Shown here: piece after piece, positions 32,286 to 40,611 of the stretch
How the letters are laid out: each line of letters begins with the position of its first letter
How positions within the stretch are numbered: the first letter of the stretch is position 1
Source of the DNA: JAYZDK01 sp964604165
GTDB lineage: Bacteria; Myxococcota_A; UBA796; CAJQPC01
Direction of reading: 5' to 3'
DNA: 64,000 nucleotides
Assembly (NCBI GenBank): GCA_964604165.1
Contig: CAZRYF010000012.1
Span: forward strand, 23,984-87,983
Translations under genes and position numbers: made by a program
The notes under the pieces: generated by a model
Told to the model about the DNA's origin: nothing
What the model saw: the letters and a program-made list of their open reading frames with translations, nothing else
The model's database searches: none

Positions 32286-32651
32286 TCAGGCCTTGGTCTT
32301 GTTGGACCTGACTTCCACCAGGCGGGCCTTCTTGCCTCGCAGCTTGCGGAGGTAGTACAGCTTGGCTCGGCGCACCTGGTGGCGGCTCTTGATTTCGATC
32401 TTTTCCACCACAGGAGCGTGAATGGGAAAAATCCGCTCCACGCCGATCCCGTTGGAGATCTTGCGCACTGTGATGGTGGCCCGGGGTCCGCCATTCTTCA
32501 TGGCAATGACCGTTCCCTCGAACACCTGGATACGGGTCTTGGCCCCCTCCTTGATGCGCACGTGGACTCGCACGGTATCTCCGGCCCGGATGGCCGGGTT
32601 GTCCGAATCCGCAACAAGGGACTTCTCGATTTCAGCAATATGGGTCGTCAT
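32286..32651 (-). CDS. rplS: 50S ribosomal protein L19
   Basis: 121 residues. GDTVRVHVRIKEGAKTRIQV, FEGTVIAMKNGG and RRAKLYYLRKLRGKKARL are the L19 core and C-terminus. The ATG at 32651 has GAGG upstream. It lies at the 30S-50S interface near the L14 bridge. It is separated from trmD by 107 bp, the largest gap in this operon. Before the gene the mRNA can form GGTTG-CGGA-...-CAACC-type stem pairing, which might be a leader; no known L19 leader was recognised. Confidence 0.97.
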   Translation of the reverse strand: MTTHIAEIEKSLVADSDNPAIRAGDTVRVHVRIKEGAKTRIQVFEGTVIAMKNGGPRATITVRKISNGIGVERIFPIHAPVVEKIEIKSRHQVRRAKLYYLRKLRGKKARLVEVRSNKTKA

Positions 32652-32758
32652 GGCGATCTGCCTCGAATCGGGCCTGGGGACGAGGACGCCCGGCCAGCCC
32701 GGTTGAACCGCCCGCAACTAACGGTTGGACGGAGGCTCCGCAACCCAGAATCCGCTTG

Positions 32759-33457
32759 CTATTCCGAGGAATCCCCGCGTTTCTCTCCTGAAGGCCCCAG
32801 GAGATCCGGGCGCCGCTGCCGCGTCCGCTCCACCGACGCACGGGATCGCCACGCCGCGATGGCCCCGTGATCCCCCGATGCAAGCACCTCCGGCACGCTT
32901 TGGCCCTCGAATTCCGCAGGCCGCGTGTACTGGGGATACTCCAGCAACCCTTGGGAAAAAGACTCATCACGGGCGCTTTCCGGGTTCCCCAGCACTCCCG
33001 GGAGCAGCCGGGCCACACTGTCCACCACCACCAACGCCGGCAGCTCCCCTCCTGTCAGCACATAGTCCCCGATTGAAATCTCCTGGTCGACAAAGCTGCG
33101 CACCCTCTCATCCACCCCCTCGTAGTGACCACAGAGAAGGACCAGGTGATCTTTCTGGGCAAGAGAGCCCGCTTCCTCCTGTGTCAGTGTCGTTCCTCCT
33201 GGTCCGAGCAACACCACGTGGCTCTTGTCTCGTCGCACCGCACGAAGAGCACGCACCATCACATCCACCTTCATGACCATGCCAGCCCCACCGCCGTAGG
33301 GGGTGTCATCCACCTGGCGGTGGCGCCCCTCCGCGTGATCCCGGATGTCGTGCACACGAACCGTCAGGTTGCCCGCCCGCTGCGCCCGTCCCAAAATGGA
33401 GTGTTCCAAAGGAGAGCGGACCAGTTCCGGGTGCAGGGTCAGGAGCTCGACTTCCAC
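32759..33457 (-). CDS. trmD: tRNA (guanine37-N1)-methyltransferase
   Basis: 232 residues. VDDTPYGGGAGMVMKV, VLLCGHYEGVDERV and ISIGDYVLTGGELPALVV form the trefoil-knot SAM site, and LLEYPQYTRPAEFEGQSVPE is the tRNA-contact block. It writes m1G37, which keeps the reading frame. The start is GTG at 33457, preceded by GGAGG; it overlaps the end of rimM by 19 nt. The order rimM-trmD-rplS is the universal arrangement. Confidence 0.97.
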   Translation of the reverse strand: MEVELLTLHPELVRSPLEHSILGRAQRAGNLTVRVHDIRDHAEGRHRQVDDTPYGGGAGMVMKVDVMVRALRAVRRDKSHVVLLGPGGTTLTQEEAGSLAQKDHLVLLCGHYEGVDERVRSFVDQEISIGDYVLTGGELPALVVVDSVARLLPGVLGNPESARDESFSQGLLEYPQYTRPAEFEGQSVPEVLASGDHGAIAAWRSRASVERTRQRRPDLLGPSGEKRGDSSE

Positions 33458-33981
33458 CCGTCCTCCGTTACCACCAACTCGCCAGCCGCGAGGTCCACAT
33501 TCACCACCAGAGTCGCAAGAGCGGGTACGAAGTACTCCCCATCTTCCCCTTGCACGATCCACAAGTCCACGGGTCCGGCATCCTGAATCTCCGTCAGTAC
33601 CCCCACCACGTCACCGCCTTCCAAGCGAACGGAGAGCCCCAACAGCTGGTGGTGGTAGTAGACGCCGTCCTCGGTTTCCGGCAGCTCCGCCTTGGCAAGG
33701 ACCATCTCGCTGCCCATTGCGGCCCGTGCCCCTTCTCGATTCGCGACACCCTCGATGGTCCCCAACACGCGCCCCCCTGCACCACCACGGGAGCGAATGT
33801 GCGCCTCACGGCGATGCCCGTCGGCGTCCACGAGGGTGAGCAAACGCCCCCCCTTCAACAGGTCTGACTCCCGGTTGTGCATGTGAAGACGCACTTCCCC
33901 GGAGGTACCAAACACACCGACAATCCAGCCAAGGCTTACCTCGTCCGGGCGTGCACTACTCTTCTTCCGAGGCCCCGCCAT
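33439..33981 (-). CDS. rimM: ribosome maturation factor RimM
   Basis: 180 residues. VSLGWIVGVFGTSGEVRLHM is the N-terminal RimM barrel, YYHHQLLGLSVRLEGGDVVG the linker block, and WIVQGEDGEYFVPALATLVV the PRC-barrel end. It assists 30S head assembly with S19. The ATG at 33981 lies 26 nt inside the khpA end, indicating coupling. Confidence 0.95.
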   Translation of the reverse strand: MAGPRKKSSARPDEVSLGWIVGVFGTSGEVRLHMHNRESDLLKGGRLLTLVDADGHRREAHIRSRGGAGGRVLGTIEGVANREGARAAMGSEMVLAKAELPETEDGVYYHHQLLGLSVRLEGGDVVGVLTEIQDAGPVDLWIVQGEDGEYFVPALATLVVNVDLAAGELVVTEDGWKSSS

Positions 33982-34207
33982 GGACGTCAACCATTTCGAG
34001 GGTCGTCTTGCGGCTTCCAGAGGCAGCATCCAGCACCGCGCGAATGTGCTGCATGGTCTCGCCATCCGTTCCGATGACCAGGTCCTTGTCCACCGGATTC
34101 ACGTACAGCTCCAACAAGGTGGAAGAATCCTTGGAAAGCGACCGCACCCGAACATCATCCGGGTGGTCCACGAGTCCCTGCACGATGAAGTTGATCAGGG
34201 ATTCCAT
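33956..34207 (-). CDS. khpA: KH-domain RNA-binding protein KhpA
   Basis: 83 residues. INFIVQGLVDHPDDVRV leads to a type II KH fold, with VDKDLVIGTDGETMQHIRAV carrying the GxxG-type loop as GTDGE. KhpA proteins pair with KhpB/Jag and affect cell division and envelope in several bacteria. Position between rpsP and rimM is the normal one. The Glu-rich end (GGASEEE) overlaps rimM. Confidence 0.93.
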   Translation of the reverse strand: MESLINFIVQGLVDHPDDVRVRSLSKDSSTLLELYVNPVDKDLVIGTDGETMQHIRAVLDAASGSRKTTLEMVDVHGGASEEE

Positions 34208-34210
34208 GGC

Positions 34211-34621
34211 CTACTCCTCTCCTGCAGCAGCAACTTCTTCTTCCTCGGCGGGAGCTTCCTCGGCGGGGGCTTCCTCGGCGGGGGCTTCCTCGGCGGGGGC
34301 TTCCTCGGCGGGGGCCGCCTCGACAGGCTCCTCCGCCACGGGGGCCGGGGCCGCAGGCGCTTCCGGTGCTGCCACCATCAACTCGGGGTTTCGAGCCTTC
34401 TCAATCAGGCTGGCCACCGTCTCTGACGGCTGCGCTCCCACACCCAACCAATAGTCCACCCGTTCCAGGTTCAGCTTGAGGTCGTACGGGTTCCTCATGG
34501 GGTCGTAGTGCCCAAGCTGCTCGATATAGCGACCATCACGAGGGCTACGGGAATCCGCCGCGACAATGCGGTAGAACGGGCGCTTCTTGGCACCCAGACG
34601 GGTCATACGCAGGCGAACCAT
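34211..34621 (-). CDS. rpsP: 30S ribosomal protein S16 with acidic Ala/Glu/Pro repeat tail
   Basis: 136 residues. The first 80 are canonical S16 (VRLRMTRLGAKKRPFYRIV, SRSPRDGRYIEQLGHYDP, RVDYWLGVGAQPSETVA). The remaining 56 form an extension rich in Ala, Pro and Glu, with AEEAP repeated four times, ending AAAGEE. S16 is usually 80-100 residues. The extension is strongly acidic, odd for a protein that binds rRNA, and is presumably solvent-exposed. The ATG has AAAGGA 6 nt upstream. First gene of the operon. Confidence 0.96.
   Translation of the reverse strand: MVRLRMTRLGAKKRPFYRIVAADSRSPRDGRYIEQLGHYDPMRNPYDLKLNLERVDYWLGVGAQPSETVASLIEKARNPELMVAAPEAPAAPAPVAEEPVEAAPAEEAPAEEAPAEEAPAEEAPAEEEEVAAAGEE
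34246..34320. repeat. 15-bp tandem repeat in the rpsP tail
   Basis: Five units of CGGCGGGGGCTTCCT-type sequence: the middle three are identical, and the first and last differ by one to two bases. In frame each unit encodes AEEAP-type residues, so copy number can change without frameshift. Confidence 0.9.
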
Positions 34622-34668
34622 TTGAAATCCTTTGGGTTGGCTTGGCTCCGCAAGGGAACCGGCCCCGC

Positions 34669-34697
34669 CGGATATCCGGCCTGCATTCCCCCGTCAA
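34669..34697 (-). promoter_or_regulatory. candidate promoter of the rpsP operon, overlapping a palindrome
   Basis: On the minus strand, TTGACG (34697-34692) is followed after 17 bp by TATCCG (34674-34669). The -10 lies within the perfect 14-bp palindrome GCCGGATATCCGGC (34667-34680). TSS would be near 34662 and the rpsP ATG is at 34621. The -35 is strong and the -10 weak. Confidence 0.4.
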
Positions 34698-34710
34698 GCC
34701 GCTGAAACCC

Positions 34711-36261
34711 CTACAGCGGAAGGTTTCCGTGCTTCTTGGGCGGGTTCTTGTCGCGCTTGTTTTCCAGGGAGTCGAAGGCCTCTACCAGCCGGGCACGCGT
34801 CTCCGCAGGCAAAAAGACCTCGTCCACGTACCCCAGGGCGGCCGCCTGGTAGGGGTTGGCAAAGGCCTCCTTGTAGGACTCCGTGTGCCCACGCCGGGTT
34901 TCCTCCGGATCTTGGGCGCTCGCCAATTCTCGCCGGTAGAGGATGTTCACCGCTCCCTCCGACCCCATGACCGCCACCTCTGCGGTGGGCCAGGCAAAGT
35001 TCAGATCGGCGCGAATGTGCTTGGAGTTCATCACGCAGTAGGCCCCCCCATAGGCTTTTCGGGTGATCAGGGTCACCTTCGGCACCGTGGCCTCCGCGAA
35101 GGCGTAAAGAAGCTTGGCCCCGTGCTTGATAATGCCGCCGAACTCCTGGGCCGTGCCCGGCAGGAATCCGGGCACATCCTCCAGCACCCACAGTGGAATG
35201 TTGAATGCATCGCAGAACCGCACAAACCGGGCTCCCTTGAGGGAGGCATTGATATCGAGAACCCCAGCGAGGTGAGCGGGCTGGTTGGCCACAACCCCCA
35301 CACTGCGCCCCCCCAGCCGACAGAATCCCACCACGAGGTTGGCTGCATAGAGGGCCTGCACCTCCAAGAAATATCCCTCGTCCGCCACGGACTGGATCAC
35401 ATCCTTGATGTCATAGGGCTTGTTGGGGTTTGTGGGCACCACCTCATCCAACTCGGGGCAGGCCCGGCCCAAGGGATCGCTTGTGGGCTTGCGGGGTGCC
35501 TCTTCCAGGTTGTTCTGGGGCATAAAGCTCAGGAGCTCTCGCAACAAGGCCAGGCAGGCAGGCTCGTCGGGGGTGGCAAAATGGGCCACACCGCTCTTCT
35601 GGTTGTGGGTCTGGGCGCCCCCCAGTTCCTCCTTGGTCACCTCCTCATGGGTGACCGTCTTGATCACATCCGGTCCCGTCACAAACATGTAGGAGGTGCC
35701 CTCCACCATTGCGATGAAGTCCGTGATGGCCGGTGAATACACAGCCCCTCCCGCGCAGGGCCCCATGATGGCGGAGAGCTGGGGCACCACACCGCTGGCA
35801 AGGGTGTTGCGCAGAAAAATGTCTGCGTACCCCCCAAGGGAGGCCACCCCCTCCTGGATACGCGCGCCCCCGGAGTCGTTCAATCCCAGCACCGGAGCGC
35901 CGTTTCGCATGGCGAGGTCCATGATCTTGCAGATCTTGGCTGCATAGGCATTGGACAAGGAGCCGCCAAAGACCGTGAAGTCCTGGGCGAACACATAGAC
36001 CAGCCGTCCCTCGATCCGCCCGTATCCGGTCACCACCCCATCCCCGGGAATCTTCTTCTCGTCCATGCCGAAGTCGGTGCAGGTGTGGGTCACCAGGCGA
36101 TCCAACTCCCGAAAGGACCCGGGATCCAGAAGCAGGTCCACACGCTCCCTTGCTGTGAGCATGCCCTTCTCGTGGCGAGCCTTGACACGCTCGGGACCAC
36201 CACCGGCAAAGGCGGCCTCGTTCTTCTCCCGCAACTCTCTGTTCAGGTCTTCCCGCTGCAC
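34711..36261 (-). CDS. acyl-CoA carboxylase carboxyltransferase (beta) subunit, propionyl-CoA carboxylase-like
   Basis: About 516 residues. HEKGMLTARERVDLLLDPGS, VYVFAQDFTVFGGSL and LNDSGGARIQEGVASLGGY form the biotin-side half (the GG oxyanion pair), and FLPGTAQEFGGIIKHGAKLL and VTLITRKAYGGAYCVM the acyl-CoA half. It transfers carboxyl from biotin to propionyl- or acetyl-CoA. Length and motifs fit PccB/MmdA. No biotin carboxylase gene adjoins. The start is the GTG at 36261 with GGGAG at 8 nt; an ATG at 36372 would add 37 unrelated residues and approach the divergent lipoprotein start. Confidence 0.94.
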   Translation of the reverse strand: MQREDLNRELREKNEAAFAGGGPERVKARHEKGMLTARERVDLLLDPGSFRELDRLVTHTCTDFGMDEKKIPGDGVVTGYGRIEGRLVYVFAQDFTVFGGSLSNAYAAKICKIMDLAMRNGAPVLGLNDSGGARIQEGVASLGGYADIFLRNTLASGVVPQLSAIMGPCAGGAVYSPAITDFIAMVEGTSYMFVTGPDVIKTVTHEEVTKEELGGAQTHNQKSGVAHFATPDEPACLALLRELLSFMPQNNLEEAPRKPTSDPLGRACPELDEVVPTNPNKPYDIKDVIQSVADEGYFLEVQALYAANLVVGFCRLGGRSVGVVANQPAHLAGVLDINASLKGARFVRFCDAFNIPLWVLEDVPGFLPGTAQEFGGIIKHGAKLLYAFAEATVPKVTLITRKAYGGAYCVMNSKHIRADLNFAWPTAEVAVMGSEGAVNILYRRELASAQDPEETRRGHTESYKEAFANPYQAAALGYVDEVFLPAETRARLVEAFDSLENKRDKNPPKKHGNLPL

Positions 36262-36375
36262 TTGATGTCTCCCGGATTGCCCCCGTATCACGGGCCCCAA
36301 ACCGAGGCTCCGGAGTTGTTCACCGCCACGGTCGGGGCTACGGTGCACCCTCCACTTCTGCGCCCGAGGCAACGA

Positions 36376-39300
36376 ATGCGAATTTCCAGCACCGTCCTAC
36401 CTCTCTCCCTGGCCGTTCTGTCCGCTTGCAACGGAAAGGGCGGCTCCGTCGACACGGGCGAGATCGAGGACACCGAACCCGAGTACAACTTCGAAGAAGG
36501 CTGCATTCTCGTGGACGGAGAAGGCGGCTACCGGTGGGTGACTGATGCGCTGACTGTGGCCGACCCGGGGAGCACCATCACCTTGTGCGCAGGGGAGATG
36601 GAGGAGTCCATTGAGGTGGACAAGACCGTCATCATCGAAGGACCAGAAGACGAGGAATTGGTGTGGATCGGGGAAACGAACAAGGCAGTCATCACCATCC
36701 AGGGCGCGGACGGCGTGGAGGTGCGAAACCTGACCCTGCACTCCACACGCAACGGCATCAACATCGAGAACGCCACAAACACCGTCGTGGACAACGTGTA
36801 CTTCACGGAGATTCAGGGCACGGGACTGCGAGCCGTGGACGCGGAGGCCACCTCGGTGATCGACTGCTTCTTTGGAGATCTCTCAGCGCCACCTGTGGGT
36901 GACACAGGCGGAGACACCGGGTGGGACACGGACGAGCCGGACGCGGGGGACACCGACACCGACACCGAGGACACTGGCTGGGACACGGGGGGACCGGACT
37001 CCCCCAGCGGGGATTGGATTGGCTACGGCGGAGCCGAATTCTCCGGAGGCAGCACCACCATTTCAACCACGACCTTCTCCCAGATCATCGGGTTTGGGGT
37101 GCACCTCACCGACGGTGCCGTGGGCACTCTAAACGGCAACACCATCTCCTGGATCACCTATGGAGAGGTCACCGAAGAAGGCGGCGTCAACGATGGATTC
37201 GGCGTCTGGGCGGAAAAGGGTGCGGTCCTGACCACCAGTGGCAACACCCTGTACAACGACTTTATCGCCCTGGTAATTGACGAGGCCGACGCCACCTTGG
37301 TCGCCGACTCCATCGTGGGAGGCGGCTACGGGGTCTACGCCTTGCGGGGGGCCTTCTCCCTGACAGACCTGGTGCTGGAGGAGGTCTACAGCATCGGGAT
37401 TCTCGCAGTTGCCACGGGGGACACCGTGGTCATGGATGGCATCTCCGTGACCGGCACCCCCGAGTTTGTTCATTCCGGGGACACCGCCGACGGCAACTCC
37501 ATGGGCATCCAAGTGCAGGCAGATGACGTCGAGATCTCCAACACCACCATCGACGGCTACAACGCCACAGGCCTCTACCTGGCCCCCTACAACAACGCGA
37601 TCAACGGGACCCTTCAAGACGTCACCGTGAGAAACGCGGGTCGCATGGGGATCTACGGGGCCCAGGGTGCGTTTGCCATGACCGACGTCTCAGTCACGGG
37701 CCTGCGGCTGGTCGATGACCCGGAGACGGTGAACGTTGGCGGGTCGATTTCCACGGGATTCGCGAGCAGTTTCTGGTACAGCACGGTCACCTGGGATGGC
37801 GGCACCGTGCAGGACAACGAGTTCATCGGCCTGCTCAACGCCTTCAGCACCACCGAGATGGGCACAAACACCGCCGGCGAGGGCGTCGTCTTCTCGGGCA
37901 ACCTCTACCACGGCGTCTGGAACTACGAAGGCACCCTCACCGCCTACGGAGCCGAGTTCACGAACGCCGCCGGCTACTACAGCTTGAGCAGCAGCCTGAG
38001 CTACACAGGCGCCCTGGTGGCCACAAACGGCACCACGGTGCTGGACACCTGCAGCTTCCACGACAACCTGGCCACCCGCTACTATGAGTACGAGTCCGGG
38101 GGTGTGATCTACGGGACCGACAGTGCCTTTGCCTCCAAGGATGTCGAGATGAGCGGTGGCAGCATGGAAGTCACCGGCTGCGATTTTGAAAACGGCTCCA
38201 ACGGCATCGACGTGTACGACGCCGACGTGGAGATCACTGGATCCACCTGGAACAACTACAACGAAGCCGCGATCCAGGTCTGGTCCAACACCGACAACCC
38301 GTTGAAGATTGAGGACGTGCACATGGCGGATGTGGGGGGCAACGCCATCAACTGCTATTACGGCGCGATTGAAATTGAGAACGTCACCCTCTCCAACATC
38401 GACGGCATCATCAACGATTCCACCACCTACGTAGACGGGGTGTTCGCCAGCCAAAGCGAGTACACCAGCTACCAGCCAGCCCTGTACACAAATGACTGCT
38501 CCCTGTTCGTGAACGGTCTGACCGTTGAAAACTCGGCGGACCAGGCTGTGCGGGCCTACAACGGCGATGTGGAGCTCTACGATGTGACCGTGACCGGCGG
38601 AGGTGCCCACAACAACAACAGCGATGCTGCCGTGGAGGTGGAATACACCTCCAGTGGGACACCGTCTCTGTACCTGTCCGGGTTGGACGTGCAAGACCAC
38701 ACCGTCGCGCCCGGGCTTCGGGTCAGCTCCAGCAGCAATTCCCTGGGCACCATCGAGATGAGCGATGTGTCCGTGAGCGGCGGTGAAACCTATGGAATCG
38801 TGGTGGGTCCGCTCCCCAACACCACGGCGGAACTCTCGGACATTGCGGTGTCCAACAACGACGGTGACGGGCTCTACATTTCGGACGCGACCGTGAACCT
38901 CGGCGTGGAAGACGCCACCGACCCCGCCCACAACGTCGATGGCCTGGCCGCGACCTTCAACGGTGGCCATGGGCTGTTTGTGGTGGATTCAACCGTCACC
39001 GCGATTGGCAGCACGCTGGAGAACAACGTGGGCGCCGGGGCGGTGGTCAACTCCGCGGTCGCGACCTTGCGATTTGGCAACGTGGAGGCCAATGGATTCG
39101 GCGGGATCGAATCCAACGCTGGACTCCAAGTGCTCCAGGGCGGCTCACTCACCGGCTTCAGCTTGGACTCCACAGCCAACGCAGGAAGTGGTGTGCAGGT
39201 GGAGTCCAGCGGCGTGGTCACGCTCGATGCCTGTACCGCTGACGACAACCTGGCCCACGGCATCGAATTGGACGCGTCGACACTCACGTTTTCAAGCGGT

Positions 39301-39501
39301 TCCCTGGAAGGAAACCTGTTGAGCGGAATCAGCACCGTGAACAGCGTGATCGACCTCTCGAACTCGAGCCTCGACGACAACACCGAGTACGGCATGGTCT
39401 GCGATGTGGACAGCACGTTTACCCAGTGCGACACCAACACCTTCGACAACAACACCCTCGGGGACACGAGCGGTTGTGATGCGGTGACTTGTACACCGTA
39501 G
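36376..39501 (+). CDS. giant right-handed parallel beta-helix lipoprotein
   Basis: 1041 residues. A signal with lipobox (LPLSLAVLSAC) is followed by a spacer, a first set of beta-helix rungs (VEVRNLTLHSTRNGINIENA, TNTVVDNVYFTEIQGTGL), then a linker of Asp-Thr-Gly repeats about residues 175-215 (DTGGDTGWDTDEPDAGDT and the like). About 25-30 further rungs follow, with T/N/G/V ladders. It ends CDAVTCTP, where two cysteines may cross-link. NosD/CASH-like right-handed helices bind sugars or form scaffolds on the surface. The DTG-rich linker is typical of Myxococcota lipoproteins and may bind Ca2+. Start: ATG with GAGG; divergent from the carboxylase gene by 114 bp. Confidence 0.88.
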   Translation: MRISSTVLPLSLAVLSACNGKGGSVDTGEIEDTEPEYNFEEGCILVDGEGGYRWVTDALTVADPGSTITLCAGEMEESIEVDKTVIIEGPEDEELVWIGETNKAVITIQGADGVEVRNLTLHSTRNGINIENATNTVVDNVYFTEIQGTGLRAVDAEATSVIDCFFGDLSAPPVGDTGGDTGWDTDEPDAGDTDTDTEDTGWDTGGPDSPSGDWIGYGGAEFSGGSTTISTTTFSQIIGFGVHLTDGAVGTLNGNTISWITYGEVTEEGGVNDGFGVWAEKGAVLTTSGNTLYNDFIALVIDEADATLVADSIVGGGYGVYALRGAFSLTDLVLEEVYSIGILAVATGDTVVMDGISVTGTPEFVHSGDTADGNSMGIQVQADDVEISNTTIDGYNATGLYLAPYNNAINGTLQDVTVRNAGRMGIYGAQGAFAMTDVSVTGLRLVDDPETVNVGGSISTGFASSFWYSTVTWDGGTVQDNEFIGLLNAFSTTEMGTNTAGEGVVFSGNLYHGVWNYEGTLTAYGAEFTNAAGYYSLSSSLSYTGALVATNGTTVLDTCSFHDNLATRYYEYESGGVIYGTDSAFASKDVEMSGGSMEVTGCDFENGSNGIDVYDADVEITGSTWNNYNEAAIQVWSNTDNPLKIEDVHMADVGGNAINCYYGAIEIENVTLSNIDGIINDSTTYVDGVFASQSEYTSYQPALYTNDCSLFVNGLTVENSADQAVRAYNGDVELYDVTVTGGGAHNNNSDAAVEVEYTSSGTPSLYLSGLDVQDHTVAPGLRVSSSSNSLGTIEMSDVSVSGGETYGIVVGPLPNTTAELSDIAVSNNDGDGLYISDATVNLGVEDATDPAHNVDGLAATFNGGHGLFVVDSTVTAIGSTLENNVGAGAVVNSAVATLRFGNVEANGFGGIESNAGLQVLQGGSLTGFSLDSTANAGSGVQVESSGVVTLDACTADDNLAHGIELDASTLTFSSGSLEGNLLSGISTVNSVIDLSNSSLDDNTEYGMVCDVDSTFTQCDTNTFDNNTLGDTSGCDAVTCTP

Positions 39502-39513
39502 GCGGGCGGTCGT

Positions 39514-39758
39514 TCAGGGGGTGGCGGCTGTCCCATACAGGCAAACATCGCCCATGCAGCGCCCCTCACCGCACTCGGCCGGTGGCATACACGCACCGAA
39601 TCTGCACACCAGCGGTTCCTCGCACGGTTCGTCTTCCCCACACACACGTCGCCCCGGGGAACAGGACTCGAGAACGCAGCGACTCTCCTCACCGCAGTCT
39701 GCATCGCTTTCGCAATCGCGCCGCCCGGGCAGGCAGACTCGCAGCACACACCGATTAA
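39514..39758 (-). pseudogene. C-terminal remnant of a cysteine-rich secreted protein, cut by a repeat element
   Basis: The frame reads VCLPGRRDCESDADCGEE, then CSPGRRVCGEDEPCEE and CRFGACMPPAECGEGRC, with 14 cysteines in regular spacing; the pattern Cx(n)DxDCxxxxxC is that of Myxococcota Cys-rich lipoproteins. Upstream in the same frame a TGA falls inside the dispersed repeat that begins at 39759, so no N-terminus or signal remains. A GTG at 39747 gives 77 codons, but it lacks an SD. The most likely reading is that the repeat arrived in, or recombined with, the gene and removed its 5' part. A small intact peptide gene cannot be excluded. Confidence 0.6.
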
Positions 39759-40036
39759 CCCGGATATTTCACCAGCCGTTCTACCCTACGGCCCCTCGCC
39801 GTTCGGCTCGGGCTTTCGCCGGCTTCCGCTACGCTCCAGCGGGCGGCCCCGAAGTGCTTGCTGCGGGGGCTCATGTCGCGGCCCCCGGACCCGTACGGTC
39901 CCCCGCCTGCGGCGGGGGCTTTCGCCCCCCTGCGGGTCGGCGTGTTTCAGCACGCCGACGCCCGCGGAGCCAGGCCAAAACCCGCCTCGCTGGCGCACTT
40001 CGAGCCCTCGCTGCGAAGCCTGGTGAAATATCTGGG
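39759..40036. repeat. dispersed inverted-repeat element, copy 2 (long form, 278 bp)
   Basis: The ends are CCCGGATATTTCACCAG (39759-39775) and its inverse CTGGTGAAATATCTGGG (40020-40036). The outer parts match copy 1; a central block of about 150 bp is absent there. The block holds two perfect hairpins: CCCCCGCC-TGC-GGCGGGGG (39900-39918) and GTCGGCGTG-TTTCAG-CACGCCGAC (39936-39959). The right end directly abuts the TAG stop of the MazF-like gene. Apparent reading frames inside it are not supported. Confidence 0.85.
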
Positions 40037-40378
40037 CTATCGACCCAGCACGATCTCGATTCCATCAAGGATGGCACTTAGCTGGCGGTCCGATACCTGC
40101 CCGGTCTGCTCATCAAGTAGCCGACGGTCAATCGACACGATCGATGGAGTCAATGCAACGGAATCCCGCGGGAGCCCGGTACTTCTTTCAGGAAGCAGGA
40201 CGTTGCCCGGCGCCTCAGCCCAGCGCAGATTGCTGGTGAGCGGGACACACACGACTGTCGCGATCCTGCTGCGGTTCAATGCATCTCCCTGAACGACGAC
40301 CACGGGTCGCCTGAAGCCTGGTCCCGAACCGGCCGGATCGGGGAGGTCGGCCCAGCGGACATCTCCCTGGGTGATCAC
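40037..40378 (-). CDS. PemK/MazF-type endoribonuclease toxin
   Basis: About 113 residues. ITQGDVRWADLPDPAGSGPG and FRRPVVVVQGDALNRS are the N-terminal MazF strands, with the conserved GDxxW and RPxxVVQ motifs; VVCVPLTSN and DSVALTPSIVSIDRRLL complete the fold. It would cleave mRNA at short motifs and stall growth. A GTG start overlaps the antitoxin stop (GTGA); the GTG one codon earlier is also possible. The last codon GGT-CGA is followed by TAG, which lies immediately next to the dispersed repeat. Confidence 0.9.
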   Translation of the reverse strand: MITQGDVRWADLPDPAGSGPGFRRPVVVVQGDALNRSRIATVVCVPLTSNLRWAEAPGNVLLPERSTGLPRDSVALTPSIVSIDRRLLDEQTGQVSDRQLSAILDGIEIVLGR

Positions 40379-40611
40379 CACTCCACCGAGCCCAGGACAC
40401 GTGCGGCTGCCGCGGTCGCAAAGGAGCCGGGTTCTCCTCCTTCCTGGTCGATCAACGCGTCCCACGTGGCGGTAATTGACTCGGGATCGTGGCGCTCGAC
40501 GTATTCGCGCAAGGCCGCCTGGTAGAGTTGACTTCGGGACATTCCACGCTGTTTGGCAAGGCGCTCGACTTCCTCAAAGAGCGGGTCTGGAAGGGAAATG
40601 GCAGTTTTCAT
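40375..40611 (-). CDS. ribbon-helix-helix antitoxin (MazE/CopG-like)
   Basis: 78 residues. MKTAISLPDPLFEEVERLAK followed by RGMSRSQLYQAALREYVER is a ribbon-helix-helix DNA-binding domain, and the C-terminal part (about 45-78) would bind the toxin. The start ATG at 40611 overlaps an ATACT-TTT-AGTAT palindrome, a likely site of autoregulation. Coupled to the toxin gene by a GTGA overlap. An AT-richer start region contrasts with the GC-rich neighbours, consistent with acquisition. Confidence 0.9.
   Translation of the reverse strand: MKTAISLPDPLFEEVERLAKQRGMSRSQLYQAALREYVERHDPESITATWDALIDQEGGEPGSFATAAAARVLGSVEW

Noticed and set aside
39521..40081. Reading frames through copy 2 of the repeat
   Set aside because: They consist of Arg/Ala/Pro-rich translations of the inverted-repeat element; similar frames would appear in every copy.
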